A stretch of DNA of 50,453 nucleotides from Metabacillus indicus LMG 22858 (GCF_000708755.2 NZ_JGVU02000004.1:1-50453); one strand, 5' to 3'; shown: positions 26,286 through 35,644, counted from the stretch's first letter. Made by a program: numbers and translations. The notes: a model not told the origin generated them from the sequence alone.

Positions 26286-26689
26286 GGTAATTCCTCCTTC
26301 AAGATGTCTTCACCCATGATTCTACCGGCTCAATTTAAAGGCAGTAATAAGGACTTATTACAAGGCGTTTATAAGAATGTAAAGGGGAGGTAAAAAGCGT
26401 TGAAGGATTTGGGCGGGATGGAAAATAGAGGTTTTTTAAGGGTATTAATAGAAATAAATGGCTCTAGAACTAAAAATAGTTCAATAGAAAAAGAACGCCT
26501 CTTTTAAACGAGCCCTTCTTTCTCTAATAAATGTATTCATATTGTTTCTTTAAAATCTCATGAATCTATACGTATAAATGATGCCAATATGTTCAGTGGA
26601 ACGTAAGGTATTTCTCGTAACTATGTAATGACACTTAGTTTTATTTGCTGTAGTCATTTCGGCACCCACAGTGTGCAAGTGAACAACAA
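26286..26689. other. Intergenic stretch with the phoD promoter
   Basis: The left 110 bases hold the phoD promoter and ribosome site. The rest (26410-26689) has short hairpins such as GAACTAAAAATAGTTC and no convincing gene on either strand. Confidence 0.7.
26319..26384 (-). promoter_or_regulatory. phoD promoter with possible Pho box
   Basis: TTACTG (26342-26347) and TAGAAT (26319-26324) are 17 bp apart. Upstream on the same strand TTTACA, ATAAAC, GTAATA and TTATTA recur every 11 bp. The spacing fits PhoP-binding direct repeats, though only the first hexamer matches TTHACA well. Confidence 0.5.
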
Positions 26690-27325
26690 TTAAGATGAAG
26701 TCCCCTGACAAAAAGTTTCACTTTTTAAATTTAAAACATCATATAATACTAAATTAAGCAGCGCCAGCAAACTCCCACCGAACAAAACAACTAGTCCAGG
26801 ATGTATAAGAAACAGCAGCAGGATCGACAGAATGGACGTCATGATAACCAGTAACGTTTTAAATGGTGATGTTGCACCTCTTATCAATCCGTCCTTCAAC
26901 TTCTGGAGAAGACTCCACTCATCAGGATAGGAAGAGGACACATAATTCATTCCCAAAACGATAGCCACTGTAATCAATTGAATGGTGAAAAGTTTACCAA
27001 GGGTGTGCATAGCCGAATAGCCGGCTAAGAAGAATTTTAAATCAATCACTAACAGCATTCCAAGTATCAAAAAAAGGAATGATGCGAGAATATCGCTACT
27101 CCACTCTTTTTTGTATTCCTTCCAGAAACTTGCCGCGACGTTGAACGTCTCCTGTTTGCGGGTCCATCTTCTCAGAATGCTGTACATGGCTTTGGTCGCT
27201 GGAACCCAGCCTAAAAATACGGCTCCCAAACAGGTGAAGAATATCCATAACAGATTTAGATAAGCAAGCTTTACCATCCAATCCATCAACCTGTACAGTG
27301 CATTGTCTGTGGGCATTTGCATCAT
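26690..27325 (-). CDS. YesL-like membrane protein (DUF624)
   Basis: A 211-residue protein with about five membrane helices, opening LYRLMDWMVKLAYLNLLWIF and containing GAVFLGWVPATKAMYSILRRW, typical of DUF624/YesL. Such genes accompany YesM/YesN-regulated sugar ABC operons; their function is unknown. The start overlaps the upstream lipoprotein stop (ATGA) and follows AGGAGG. Last gene of the sugar operon. Confidence 0.88.
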   Translation of the reverse strand: MMQMPTDNALYRLMDWMVKLAYLNLLWIFFTCLGAVFLGWVPATKAMYSILRRWTRKQETFNVAASFWKEYKKEWSSDILASFLFLILGMLLVIDLKFFLAGYSAMHTLGKLFTIQLITVAIVLGMNYVSSSYPDEWSLLQKLKDGLIRGATSPFKTLLVIMTSILSILLLFLIHPGLVVLFGGSLLALLNLVLYDVLNLKSETFCQGTSS

Positions 27326-27819
27326 CTATTCCTCCTGTTCAGAAGTTTTCCCAATACTTCCATGCTGTTTTCTTTTTGGTCGCTAAAACTTGGTACAAAG
27401 GCAGCTAAGGTCTGCTGATTCTGGTTATAGGGGATAAGTCCCGACGGAAGGGAGGCACCGAAATGCTCCTGTCCATTCCTATACTCCTCCACATCAGAGG
27501 CCCCGGCAAGCTTCCCCAAGGACTCAAGACCGCTTTTCCCTGCCAGACTCTTTACGTATTCTGTGTCTGCCATATACAGGTCACCGTCCTGTTGAGCTAG
27601 AAGAACGGCAAATTTTTCTTTGGAGAGCGGGTGTAGCTCTACATTTAAGGGAGAATCTGCGGCCCTTTGCTGCAGCTCTTTTTCCACTTCTTCTTGATAG
27701 GCAGGATGGATGTCAGAGAAAATAAGAATTCTCACTGCATCTTCTTTGCTTTCCTGTTGACATCCCGCCAGTAAAAGAATGAACACCATTACCAGTAAAA
27801 TAAGTCCGCAGCGTGCCAT
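27322..27819 (-). CDS. Small lipoprotein (165 residues), function unknown
   Basis: A signal peptide with lipobox LLAGC (cleavage before Cys19) is followed by a soluble domain opening DAVRILIFSDIHPAYQEEVEKEL. The strand-then-helix start and the DLYMADTEYV segment resemble lobe I of a solute-binding protein, but the length is less than half of one. It lies between the solute-binding gene and the YesL-like gene and is coupled to the latter. It may be an accessory binding or sensor lipoprotein of the transporter; that is inference. Confidence 0.75.
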   Translation of the reverse strand: MARCGLILLVMVFILLLAGCQQESKEDAVRILIFSDIHPAYQEEVEKELQQRAADSPLNVELHPLSKEKFAVLLAQQDGDLYMADTEYVKSLAGKSGLESLGKLAGASDVEEYRNGQEHFGASLPSGLIPYNQNQQTLAAFVPSFSDQKENSMEVLGKLLNRRNR

Positions 27820-27863
27820 GACAACCTCCCTCTGATATCATCCTTTTTCGAAGATTTAGCCTT

Positions 27864-27891
27864 ATAAAAAGAGAGGTGATTACCCTCTCTT
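27864..27891 (-). terminator. Internal terminator after the solute-binding protein gene
   Basis: On the minus strand AGAGAGG pairs with CCTCTCT, followed by five U. It lies between the binding-protein gene and the small lipoprotein gene, a common way to make the binding protein in excess. Confidence 0.85.
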
Positions 27892-27895
27892 CACA

Positions 27896-29185
27896 TTAAT
27901 TAATCATATCCTCAAAAACTTGTTTTAGTTGCTCGTATGCCGCTTCAGGCTCTATTTGACCAAAGGACAGCTCTTCCCCAACTTGTCTGTACCCGTTGTT
28001 CTGGAAGTCTCCCCATCCTTTTGGACCGCCATTGAATGTCTGGGCATCCGGTGCTGTTTCTTCAATTAAAGTTAACTGAGACAGCTGAGATTGTTCGAAG
28101 CTTTCTTTCATGGTATCCAAGATGGTTTTGGAAACAGGTATTCCACGAGAAACGCCAAGAATTTCCGCTGCTTCTGGATCATTGATGAAGAAGTCTATGA
28201 ACTTTTGCGCTTCTTCTTTGTTCTTGGAATGTTCACTTACCGACCAGAACATCGAAGGCTTCAGATAGCCTCCAGCGTCCTTGCTCATAGGGGCTTTTAC
28301 AAGTGCAAACGTATTCGGCTGCACACTGTCATAGCTTGGAAATTGAGCAGCAAAAGATTGTTTGATCAGGACCGTATTGTTTAAAAGCAAATCCTGTTTT
28401 GGATCATATTCCTGTTCTGATACTGTTACGTCCGGTGGTGTCACCACTCCAAGCTCACGAAGCTCCTTGAACGTGTTGACCCATTCCAGCCATGTTTGTT
28501 TATCAATATTGAAGGAACCGTCCTCTTTGGAAAGATGACCTTTTCCTTTACTTAACTGATACATTTCGTAGATAGAGGCATCAAATGTGAAATCTCTAAG
28601 CACATATTTTCCTTCCTCGAGCTTTGGCTGTATTTCTTTTGCCATATTGAAAAGGTCATCCCATGTCCATCCGGATTCAGGAAGTGAAACGCCTAGTTTC
28701 TCGAAAGCGGATTTATTGTATACCATTCCATATGCATTGTTCCCCAGTGCAACCGCATATAGCTTGTCATTGTATTTCCCGGAATCCACCAGTGACTCAT
28801 CCACATCTCCGGTATTCACTTTATCCAGCTCTGCAAGCTGGTTTCGGGTCGCATATTCCTGTAAATATTGGGCATCCATCTGGATGATATCCGGTGCATT
28901 TTTGGCAGCAGATTGCGTAGCCAGCTTATCCCAGTATCCATCCCAGCCGGAATATTCCATTTCAAACGTAATATCTGGATTCTTTTTTTTATAGAGTTCC
29001 AGTACTTTAATGGTGGCATCATGTCTTTCCTGAGATCCCCACCAAACAATGCGGAGCTTGCTGCTGGAGCCCTTTTCATCACTTGAGCTAGCACTATTGC
29101 TGCTTGCACTGCACGCTGCCAGACTTACCAATAATAAAGAAGCCATCAACAATACTAGCCATTTCTTGACTTTATTTTTCCTCAA
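27896..29185 (-). CDS. Sugar ABC transporter solute-binding lipoprotein
   Basis: A family 1 solute-binding protein of about 429 residues. It has a lipoprotein signal (KNKVKKWLVLLMASLLLVS, lipobox LAAC), then SKLRIVWWGSQERHD and a two-lobe body ending in EPEAAYEQLKQVFEDM. The long open frame from 29227 includes the ribosome site AAGGGGG within it, so I place the start at the TTG 29185. It delivers a sugar or oligosaccharide to the permeases encoded at 32712-34507. It has its own promoter, with a CcpA site and the operator octamer shared with the upstream operon promoter. Confidence 0.92.
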   Translation of the reverse strand: MRKNKVKKWLVLLMASLLLVSLAACSASSNSASSSDEKGSSSKLRIVWWGSQERHDATIKVLELYKKKNPDITFEMEYSGWDGYWDKLATQSAAKNAPDIIQMDAQYLQEYATRNQLAELDKVNTGDVDESLVDSGKYNDKLYAVALGNNAYGMVYNKSAFEKLGVSLPESGWTWDDLFNMAKEIQPKLEEGKYVLRDFTFDASIYEMYQLSKGKGHLSKEDGSFNIDKQTWLEWVNTFKELRELGVVTPPDVTVSEQEYDPKQDLLLNNTVLIKQSFAAQFPSYDSVQPNTFALVKAPMSKDAGGYLKPSMFWSVSEHSKNKEEAQKFIDFFINDPEAAEILGVSRGIPVSKTILDTMKESFEQSQLSQLTLIEETAPDAQTFNGGPKGWGDFQNNGYRQVGEELSFGQIEPEAAYEQLKQVFEDMIN

Positions 29186-29226
29186 AGTCCATCCATCCCC
29201 CTTAATGAAATGTTTTGCTTGAACCA

Positions 29227-29271
29227 ATTATAAAGCGCTTTCAATCGTGTTTATATAAGAGGAATGCACAA
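29227..29271 (-). promoter_or_regulatory. Promoter of the solute-binding gene with shared operator and cre site
   Basis: The -10 box TATAAT is at 29227-29232 with no -35 box. The octamer TTGTGCAT (29264-29271) lies exactly 31 bp upstream of the -10, as it does in the promoter at 36841-36885. A near-perfect cre site, TGAAAGCGCTTTAT (29230-29243), overlaps the -10 region, so glucose should repress through CcpA. Confidence 0.75.
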
Positions 29272-29288
29272 TTCATTTTAAAAATGAA
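29272..29288. repeat. Perfect palindrome next to the operator octamer
   Basis: TTCATTTT-A-AAAATGAA, an 8-1-8 inverted repeat that abuts the octamer at 29264-29271 and lies just beyond the stop of the response-regulator gene. It lacks a U-tract, so it may be a regulator site rather than a terminator. Confidence 0.6.
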
Positions 29289-29295
29289 CAATTAT

Positions 29296-30879
29296 CTATT
29301 TCTTTAGCAGATCTGTCGGATTGACTCCCATGTATTTTTTAAAGAGGGAACTGAAATATGGCGTATTTTTGAAACCCACCTTTTCTGCAATCTCATAGAT
29401 CAGCAGATTCCCTTCCAGAATCATCTGCTTCGCCTTTTCCATTCTCACCTTGGTCAAATAATAATTAAAGGAATGCCCTGTCGCTTTCTTAAAGATTTGG
29501 CTCAAATAATTTCTGGAGATGAATACCTGCTCGCTAAGTTCATTCAGCGTGATATTCTGTTCATAATTTTCATAGATATATTGAATCATGTAATCCACGG
29601 CTTGTTTATGCCTTCTATTTTCCTTGTCATTCAGCTCCTGATATTCCTGTACATTCAAGATGATCCGGCTCAGCCATTCTTGAAACTGCTCTTCGTTCTC
29701 AAGATTCTCTATCTGTCTTTCAATCTGTTTTTCCTCAAATATCTCCGTATACTTGATTCCATTATCGTGGAGACTGAATGTCGTGATGATCCAGGCTTCT
29801 TTCCCTATCCTCTTCCAATGATAGAATAAGTACCGTTTCTCCTCTTTGCATTCTTCAACAAATTTTTTCAATACGCTGAGCGTGGATTCAAATTGGTTAT
29901 GTTTTATCGTTTCCGAAATCTCCTGGTAGAAGGAAACAGGTCTGGTAAATTCCATAGCATTCACCAGGTTCTCCATGTCTTCTGCCAATTCACTGTAACT
30001 CCTGATTCTGCGAGGATTCGCCTCTTCTTCTGCAGCCCTTAATGCTTCCTCTGTGGAAAGACTGATTTCCCGCCAATCATCCACCACTTTGCCAATGCCG
30101 ATAACGGCGGCATCAGGCAGCTCACCCAGCAGGCACTCGGCGAAACTACGTGCTTCTCCCATACAGGCTTCTGCAGCTGCTGCATGATCAAACTTTAATA
30201 ATACTGCCGTGTAGCGGATGCTTAATTCCACGAGGTCCATTCTTACAATGGACGAATCATGATTGTTCTTGAACTTTTCCACCAGGTGCTCTATATCACG
30301 ATTATCTGAATCATTTACATCAAAGGACAATACAACCACCTGATGCTTATAGTTCTCAAGCTGCAGGCTTTCTTTTTGTTCCTCTATAAACATAGGGTCT
30401 TCCATTCCCACCACGATAGATTTCATCCAAACGGATTCATATAGAGCTTGGTAATACTCCAGCTGCCTGGTGAGATTCTGGTGCAGCGTCTGGCTGCTCT
30501 GCTCCTCTTCTAATTCTTTTATGACGCCATTTAAGACGGTTTCGATGGTGTCTATACTCACCGGCTTTGATAAATAATCATGAACGTTCAGCCTCAGGGC
30601 TGTTCGTGCATATTCGAAATCGGAATACCCGCTGAGAATGATCACTTTACCTTCAAAGCCCATGTCCCGGCACTCTTGCAGCATCTCCATGCCATTCATG
30701 ATGGGCATATAGATATCGGTGATGACGATGTCTGGCTCGTGCTCCTTAATCAGCTTTAACCCTTCTTCCCCGTCCGCCCCTTCACCTGCACAGGAAACGG
30801 AGAGCCGTTCCCATGGAATCGCTTTTTTCATGATGCGCAGAATTTGCCTGTCATCATCGATTATCACTGCTTTCCACAT
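29296..30879 (-). CDS. Response regulator with AraC-type DNA-binding domain (YesN type)
   Basis: A 527-residue transcription activator. The receiver domain has phospho-acceptor Asp55 (IVITDIYMP) with acidic DDD at 8-10 and Lys in LSKPVS near 105. A long middle region follows. The AraC double helix-turn-helix fills the last 100 residues (LNELSEQVFISRNYLSQIFKK and IAEKVGFKNTPYFSSLFKKY). A TTG at 30894 is open, but ATG 30879 follows GGAGGG correctly, giving a 26-bp overlap with the kinase gene. Partner of the adjacent kinase; probably activates both promoters of this sugar operon. Confidence 0.93.
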   Translation of the reverse strand: MWKAVIIDDDRQILRIMKKAIPWERLSVSCAGEGADGEEGLKLIKEHEPDIVITDIYMPIMNGMEMLQECRDMGFEGKVIILSGYSDFEYARTALRLNVHDYLSKPVSIDTIETVLNGVIKELEEEQSSQTLHQNLTRQLEYYQALYESVWMKSIVVGMEDPMFIEEQKESLQLENYKHQVVVLSFDVNDSDNRDIEHLVEKFKNNHDSSIVRMDLVELSIRYTAVLLKFDHAAAAEACMGEARSFAECLLGELPDAAVIGIGKVVDDWREISLSTEEALRAAEEEANPRRIRSYSELAEDMENLVNAMEFTRPVSFYQEISETIKHNQFESTLSVLKKFVEECKEEKRYLFYHWKRIGKEAWIITTFSLHDNGIKYTEIFEEKQIERQIENLENEEQFQEWLSRIILNVQEYQELNDKENRRHKQAVDYMIQYIYENYEQNITLNELSEQVFISRNYLSQIFKKATGHSFNYYLTKVRMEKAKQMILEGNLLIYEIAEKVGFKNTPYFSSLFKKYMGVNPTDLLKK

Positions 30880-32623
30880 CTTCAAGCCCTCCAATCATTT
30901 CAGGAATACGTATTTTAGGTATTTTGATTACGGCAATCGTCCCTTTATCCGGTTCACTTTTTATATCAAGCGAATAATTGTTTCCAAAATAGACTTCCAA
31001 TCTCTCTTTTACATTCTTGATTCCATAGCCGCCGCTTGTTTTCTTCATCTGCTGGTTTTCTTCCTGGTTAAACCCTTTTCCATTATCCTTGATGAAAATA
31101 TATAAATGGTTATGAAGGTCACACAGCCTGATTTCGATGCGTCCATGGTCCCGGTTGTGAAAGCCATGAATGATGCTGTTCTCCACAAATGGCTGAAGCG
31201 TCAGTTTCGGTATATAGCTGCTAAGGTAAGCTTCTTCCACATGGATCGAATATTGCAGGCTTTTTCCTAATCGTATCTGCTGAATTTGAAGATAGGATTT
31301 TATATGGTGGATTTCATCATGGATTGGAATAAAGCTTTCCCCTTTGGATAAGCCGATGCGCAGCATTCTGCCGGTCAATTCCAGCACTTTGCTGATTTTT
31401 GGCTGGTCCGCCTCAATTGCCATCCAGTTCAGCTGATCGAGTGTGTTATATAAAAAGTGCGGATTAATGTTAGCCTGTAAGGTTTCGACCTCTGCCTTGC
31501 GCTTTTTCTTATATTCCGTTTCCAGGTCTCCATAAAGTTTATAGATTCTATGTATTAAACTCTTATATCGCATGAATAGGGAACCAAATTCATTATGATA
31601 ATCCTCCGGCAGGTTTGCATCTTTGTCATCAAGGGAGAAATTCTCCATCCGGTTCAATAGGATGTGAAGCGGTTTTGTGAACTGCCTGGAAATGTGATAG
31701 TTGATGAGAATCGCGATTCCGAGGGCAGCTAAACCGATGCTGATCAGGATGCCGGACAGCTGGATACTGCCCATTGCCACATCCTCCCACGGTGTGACCT
31801 CAATTAAAATCCATTCCGATCCGAAAAGCCTCGACCAGACGACAAAATGATCCTCATATTTAACGGAGCCTTCTTTATTCAAATTCACGGCGGCATTCCC
31901 TTTAAGTTCATCGAGAATGGCCAGATGGCTTCCTCCATCAAGATTCCCCACAAAGGTGATGGGTGTATCGGATGAGTCAATCAAAAGCCGGTTAACATGA
32001 GTCTGTTCATCAATCATCATGTTCTGGAATTTATCAGCTTTGATGTTAACGACGATGACGGCCCGTGCTTTCTGGTTTCCGTCATACACCTTTCTTGCAT
32101 AGCTGACAACATCAATCTTCCCCTGAAGGGAATCAATCCTGTGCTTCATCAGCCAGGAAGCATCCGCGTCCTTCAAAGGGGCAAGCGAGTTTTCGGCTGT
32201 ATACTCCTCCATTGTAAAATAATGAATCGGACCGGTCCTATCCTTCAGGGGCTGCTGCTCAAGAAAGACGTGAATCGAATCAATCAGAGGCACACTGAAA
32301 GCGATATTGAAAAAGGATTTATTGATTTGGAGAATGTCACGATAGGCCTCATATTCGTTTTGATCCCCGCGGATATATGCCTGAAGGTCACTGTTCCTTG
32401 ACATTGCCAGTGTAACCTCTTCAATGGCTTTCTTTTGCAATGCGATCTTTTCATTCTTTTCTCTTAACAGCTTCTGCTGATAATAGGTTGTATTCTCTTT
32501 CATTTGATTCAGAGAAACCGTATAGCTGACAAAGGCAATAATAAAGAGAAGAAGTGCGATAAATAGAGAAAAAGTGATAAAAAAAGCTTTGTGGATGGGA
32601 TATTGCTTGAATGGATTTTTCAT
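30854..32623 (-). CDS. Sensor histidine kinase (YesM type)
   Basis: A 589-residue membrane kinase: helix at about 13-35, an extracellular sensing domain at about 40-285, a second helix near 288-308, HAMP, then the His_kinase domain with phospho-His389 (NINPHFLYNTLDQL). The ATPase domain has VENSIIHGF and the DNGKGF box and ends with GGYGIKNVKERLEVYFG. It faces the response regulator in the same transcript. It probably senses an extracellular sugar, directly or with the binding protein. Confidence 0.93.
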   Translation of the reverse strand: MKNPFKQYPIHKAFFITFSLFIALLLFIIAFVSYTVSLNQMKENTTYYQQKLLREKNEKIALQKKAIEEVTLAMSRNSDLQAYIRGDQNEYEAYRDILQINKSFFNIAFSVPLIDSIHVFLEQQPLKDRTGPIHYFTMEEYTAENSLAPLKDADASWLMKHRIDSLQGKIDVVSYARKVYDGNQKARAVIVVNIKADKFQNMMIDEQTHVNRLLIDSSDTPITFVGNLDGGSHLAILDELKGNAAVNLNKEGSVKYEDHFVVWSRLFGSEWILIEVTPWEDVAMGSIQLSGILISIGLAALGIAILINYHISRQFTKPLHILLNRMENFSLDDKDANLPEDYHNEFGSLFMRYKSLIHRIYKLYGDLETEYKKKRKAEVETLQANINPHFLYNTLDQLNWMAIEADQPKISKVLELTGRMLRIGLSKGESFIPIHDEIHHIKSYLQIQQIRLGKSLQYSIHVEEAYLSSYIPKLTLQPFVENSIIHGFHNRDHGRIEIRLCDLHNHLYIFIKDNGKGFNQEENQQMKKTSGGYGIKNVKERLEVYFGNNYSLDIKSEPDKGTIAVIKIPKIRIPEMIGGLEDVESSDNR

Positions 32624-32669
32624 AGTTCTCCCTACTTTCTATCTCTAGTAAAGATTACCATAATAAGAA

Positions 32670-32702
32670 AGAGAAAAGGCCGCCATATCGCCTTTTCTCT
32701 CT
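32670..32702 (-). terminator. Hairpin between permease and kinase genes
   Basis: AGAGAAAAGGC (32670-32680) pairs perfectly with GCCTTTTCTCT (32690-32700). On the minus strand TTTCTTATT follows, an imperfect U-tract, suggesting partial termination that keeps regulator levels below transporter levels. Confidence 0.7.
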
Positions 32703-32711
32703 ATAAATCCC

Positions 32712-33548
32712 TTATCCTTTCAGACCTGTTGTCGCAACACCTTCCACGATATGACGCTGCGCGAAGAAGAAAATGAGTATGGCCGGAAGGATGGAGACAA
32801 GGGACATCGCAAACAGCTGTCCCCAAGGCACCGCTGAATTGGAATCGACAAACATCTTCAGTGCCAGCCCGACCGTGTATTTATCGACAGAATTGATATA
32901 AATCAAGTGGCCAAGGAAGTCATCCCAATTCCATAGAAAACAATAGATTCCTACAGTGACCAGAGGCGGCTTCATCAGAGGAAGGATGATTCTGCAATAG
33001 ATCCCAAACCACGAACATCCATCCATCTTCGCAGCTTCATCCAGCTCTTTTGGAATGCCGCGTATAAACTGAACAAGCAGGAAGATGAAAAACGACCCGC
33101 CGATTCCGCCAGCCAATAGATGCGGAACAATGAACGGCAAATACGTATTAACCCAGCCAAATGCATTGAATAGATCATACTGCGGTACAAGCGTAATCTG
33201 ACTTGGCAGCATCAGGGTAATTAATACGATGGCAAACCAGAAATTACGCAGAGGAAAATCCAATCTCGCAAAAGCGAACGCCACCAGGCTGCAGGAGATC
33301 AGTGTTGTAAACAATACAGCCAGAATAAGTACAAACGTATTCACATAGAAATGGGTGAACGTAAAGCCAGGTATCGCCGTCCATCCTTCCGTGAAATTGG
33401 AAAAAATGAGTGTGTCCGGGAAAATGCTGATGGAGTTCATCTCTTCATTGGATTTGAATGCCGCTCCCACCCACCAGATGATTGGATATACCATGAATAC
33501 ACTTATACTGATTAATACAAGATGACTGATCCAGCTCTTCTTTTTCAT
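32712..33548 (-). CDS. Sugar ABC transporter permease (YesQ/LplC type)
   Basis: A 278-residue inner-membrane permease with six helices. The EAA loop reads KELDEAAKMDGCSWFGIYCRIILPLMKP, in pieces EAAKMDG and IILPLMKP, which docks the ATPase. It ends in the usual QRHIVEGVATTGLKG. ATG overlaps the upstream permease stop (TGATG). No ATPase is encoded in this operon. Confidence 0.95.
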   Translation of the reverse strand: MKKKSWISHLVLISISVFMVYPIIWWVGAAFKSNEEMNSISIFPDTLIFSNFTEGWTAIPGFTFTHFYVNTFVLILAVLFTTLISCSLVAFAFARLDFPLRNFWFAIVLITLMLPSQITLVPQYDLFNAFGWVNTYLPFIVPHLLAGGIGGSFFIFLLVQFIRGIPKELDEAAKMDGCSWFGIYCRIILPLMKPPLVTVGIYCFLWNWDDFLGHLIYINSVDKYTVGLALKMFVDSNSAVPWGQLFAMSLVSILPAILIFFFAQRHIVEGVATTGLKG

Positions 33549-34507
33549 CAGCCTTTACCTCCTTCTGTCTGATAAAACACCCAGAACCTGGAAGTTAAAA
33601 AGATGACTGCGGTGAAAATGGCGATGATAATCAAGAGAATCCATGCCAGTGCGGACGCATAGCCCATCTCGAAACCGGCAAAAGCCTTCTGATAAAGGTA
33701 AAGGGCAAACATAAATGTAGACTCGACCGGTCCCCCTTTTGTAATAACAAATGCCTGCGTGAACATCTGGAATGATCCAATCGTTTGCAGCACCAGGTTG
33801 AAAAGGATGACCGGCGACAGCATTGGCAGAGTAATCTTGAAGAACTGTTTCACCTTGGACGCTCCGTCAATTGCAGATGCCTCATACAGCTCCGGAGAAA
33901 TCTGCTTTAAGCCTGCAAGAAAAATCACCATGGAGGAACCGAACTGCCAAACCACCAGAAGAATCAGCGTACTTAAAGCTGTATCAGGATTGCCAATCCA
34001 GTTCTCACCCTTTATGCCGAATAGTGCAAGAAATCCGTTCACCATACCTTCCCTTCCAAAGATGTTTCTCCAAAGGATTGCCACTGCAACACTCGTTCCG
34101 ATCAATGAAGGCAAATAGATCATCGTCCGGTAGATCGACATTCCTCTCATCTTTTGATTGAGGAACATCGCCATCAGCAAGGCGGAGATTAATTTAAGCG
34201 GCACGGAAATGATCACAAACAGAACGGTAATGGTCAAGGATTTATAAAAAAGCCTGTCTTCTGTAAAGATTTTTGTATAGTTCTCCACCCCGACCCAGTT
34301 CGGGGCTTCCAATAACGAATAGTCTGTAAAAGAAAAATAGAGTGATTGAACCATAGGGTAGAGCGTTAATAGAAAGAACCCAATCAGCCATGGAGAAAGA
34401 AACGCATAGCCTGCAAAAGGAGTCTCCCATCTCCTGCTTTTTTTCGACTTCAACACGATTGGCTGATGCCGGCTGGTAGTGATGACGCTTTCATTTATAG
34501 GTTTCAT
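33548..34507 (-). CDS. Sugar ABC transporter permease (YesP/LplB type)
   Basis: A 319-residue permease with about six helices. The opening helix reads FLSPWLIGFFLLTLYPMVQS and the EAA loop has EASAIDGASKVKQFFKITLP. ATG follows AGGAGG. It forms a heterodimer with the next permease. Its neighbours suggest uptake of an oligosaccharide or sugar derivative. Confidence 0.95.
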   Translation of the reverse strand: MKPINESVITTSRHQPIVLKSKKSRRWETPFAGYAFLSPWLIGFFLLTLYPMVQSLYFSFTDYSLLEAPNWVGVENYTKIFTEDRLFYKSLTITVLFVIISVPLKLISALLMAMFLNQKMRGMSIYRTMIYLPSLIGTSVAVAILWRNIFGREGMVNGFLALFGIKGENWIGNPDTALSTLILLVVWQFGSSMVIFLAGLKQISPELYEASAIDGASKVKQFFKITLPMLSPVILFNLVLQTIGSFQMFTQAFVITKGGPVESTFMFALYLYQKAFAGFEMGYASALAWILLIIIAIFTAVIFLTSRFWVFYQTEGGKG

Positions 34508-34542
34508 AAATCCTCCTTCTGTTTGACAGCGGGCAGCCGTTT

Positions 34543-35631
34543 TCAGATTTTACTTGCTTCAGGTGTCAGGAACATGGCCTGCTCTTGTGCTTTTAAACAA
34601 AGTTCCGATGCTTTGAATACATGCTCCTGCGTCATGGCCGTTTCTGTCCTGTTGATGCAGTCGAGAATCAGCTGACCAAAAAACGGGAAGCCAATTTTTC
34701 CTGCGACATCGAAATACTGCTCGCCTTGCTTATTCACTAAATACACATGGTCGGTCGTACTGGATCTTGCGACATCGACATACTTTCTGATTTCGATCGT
34801 CCCTTCCGTTCCGGTGATGAACGTTCTTCCATCCCCCCATGTGCTCAGGCCGTCGGGTGTCAGCCAGTCGACCCGGAAGTATTGAGTTGCGCCATTATCT
34901 CCTACCAGAGTGGCATCTCCATAATCTTCAAGCTCCGGGTATTCGGGGTTATTATAGTTTCCTGCTTTGCTATGCAGCACCTTGGCATCCTTACAGCCTG
35001 CATAAAATAGAAACTGTTCAATTTGATGGCTGCCGATATCACACAAAATGCCGCCATATTGCTCCTTATTGAAAAACCATGCCGGCCTGCTTGCTGCGTT
35101 CAATCGGTGCGGACCAAATCCCGTCACCTGAACGACTTTCCCAATGGCCTGCTGTTGTATCAGCTCTCCAGCGAAAACGGCCCCTTCCACGTGCAGACGC
35201 TCACTGAAATAAACCATATATTTCTGCTTCGTTTTGGCAGCCACCCTCTTTGTCTCCTCTAGTTGAGACAGGGCAGTAAACGGAGTTTTATCAGTAAAAT
35301 AATCCTTTCCGGCTTCCATCACCTTATTTCCTAATGAACTTCTCTCTGATGGGATTGCCGCAGCAGCTATCAAAGCAACCGATTCATCCTCCAGAACCTG
35401 CTCGAGCGATTGTGCCGCTTGTACGGTCGGAAAAGCCTTTATAAATGCTTCCACTTTTTCAGGATCCGGGTCATACACCCATTTCAAGGTGGCTCCCGCT
35501 TCCACCAGGCCGTTGCACATGCCATAGATATGCCCGTGATCGAGCGCTACCGCCGAGATAAAGAACTCATTCTCCCCTACAACCGGATTCGGCTTTCCTT
35601 TTGGGGCATATGTCATTCCATCCTTCACCAT
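34543..35631 (-). CDS. Gfo/Idh/MocA-family oxidoreductase, divergent
   Basis: A 362-residue NAD(P)-dependent oxidoreductase. The Rossmann region opens FFISAVALDHGHIYGMCNGL rather than the usual GxGxxG, and where the family has EKP this protein has TDKTPFT. The C-terminal alpha/beta domain shows GGILCDIGSHQIEQFLFYAG. An ATG at 35631 with AAGGGG nine bases ahead is preferred to the upstream ATG at 35664. Probably interconverts a hydroxyl and keto group on the imported sugar. Substrate unknown. Confidence 0.88.
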   Translation of the reverse strand: MVKDGMTYAPKGKPNPVVGENEFFISAVALDHGHIYGMCNGLVEAGATLKWVYDPDPEKVEAFIKAFPTVQAAQSLEQVLEDESVALIAAAAIPSERSSLGNKVMEAGKDYFTDKTPFTALSQLEETKRVAAKTKQKYMVYFSERLHVEGAVFAGELIQQQAIGKVVQVTGFGPHRLNAASRPAWFFNKEQYGGILCDIGSHQIEQFLFYAGCKDAKVLHSKAGNYNNPEYPELEDYGDATLVGDNGATQYFRVDWLTPDGLSTWGDGRTFITGTEGTIEIRKYVDVARSSTTDHVYLVNKQGEQYFDVAGKIGFPFFGQLILDCINRTETAMTQEHVFKASELCLKAQEQAMFLTPEASKI

Positions 35632-35644
35632 TTTCCCACTCCCC

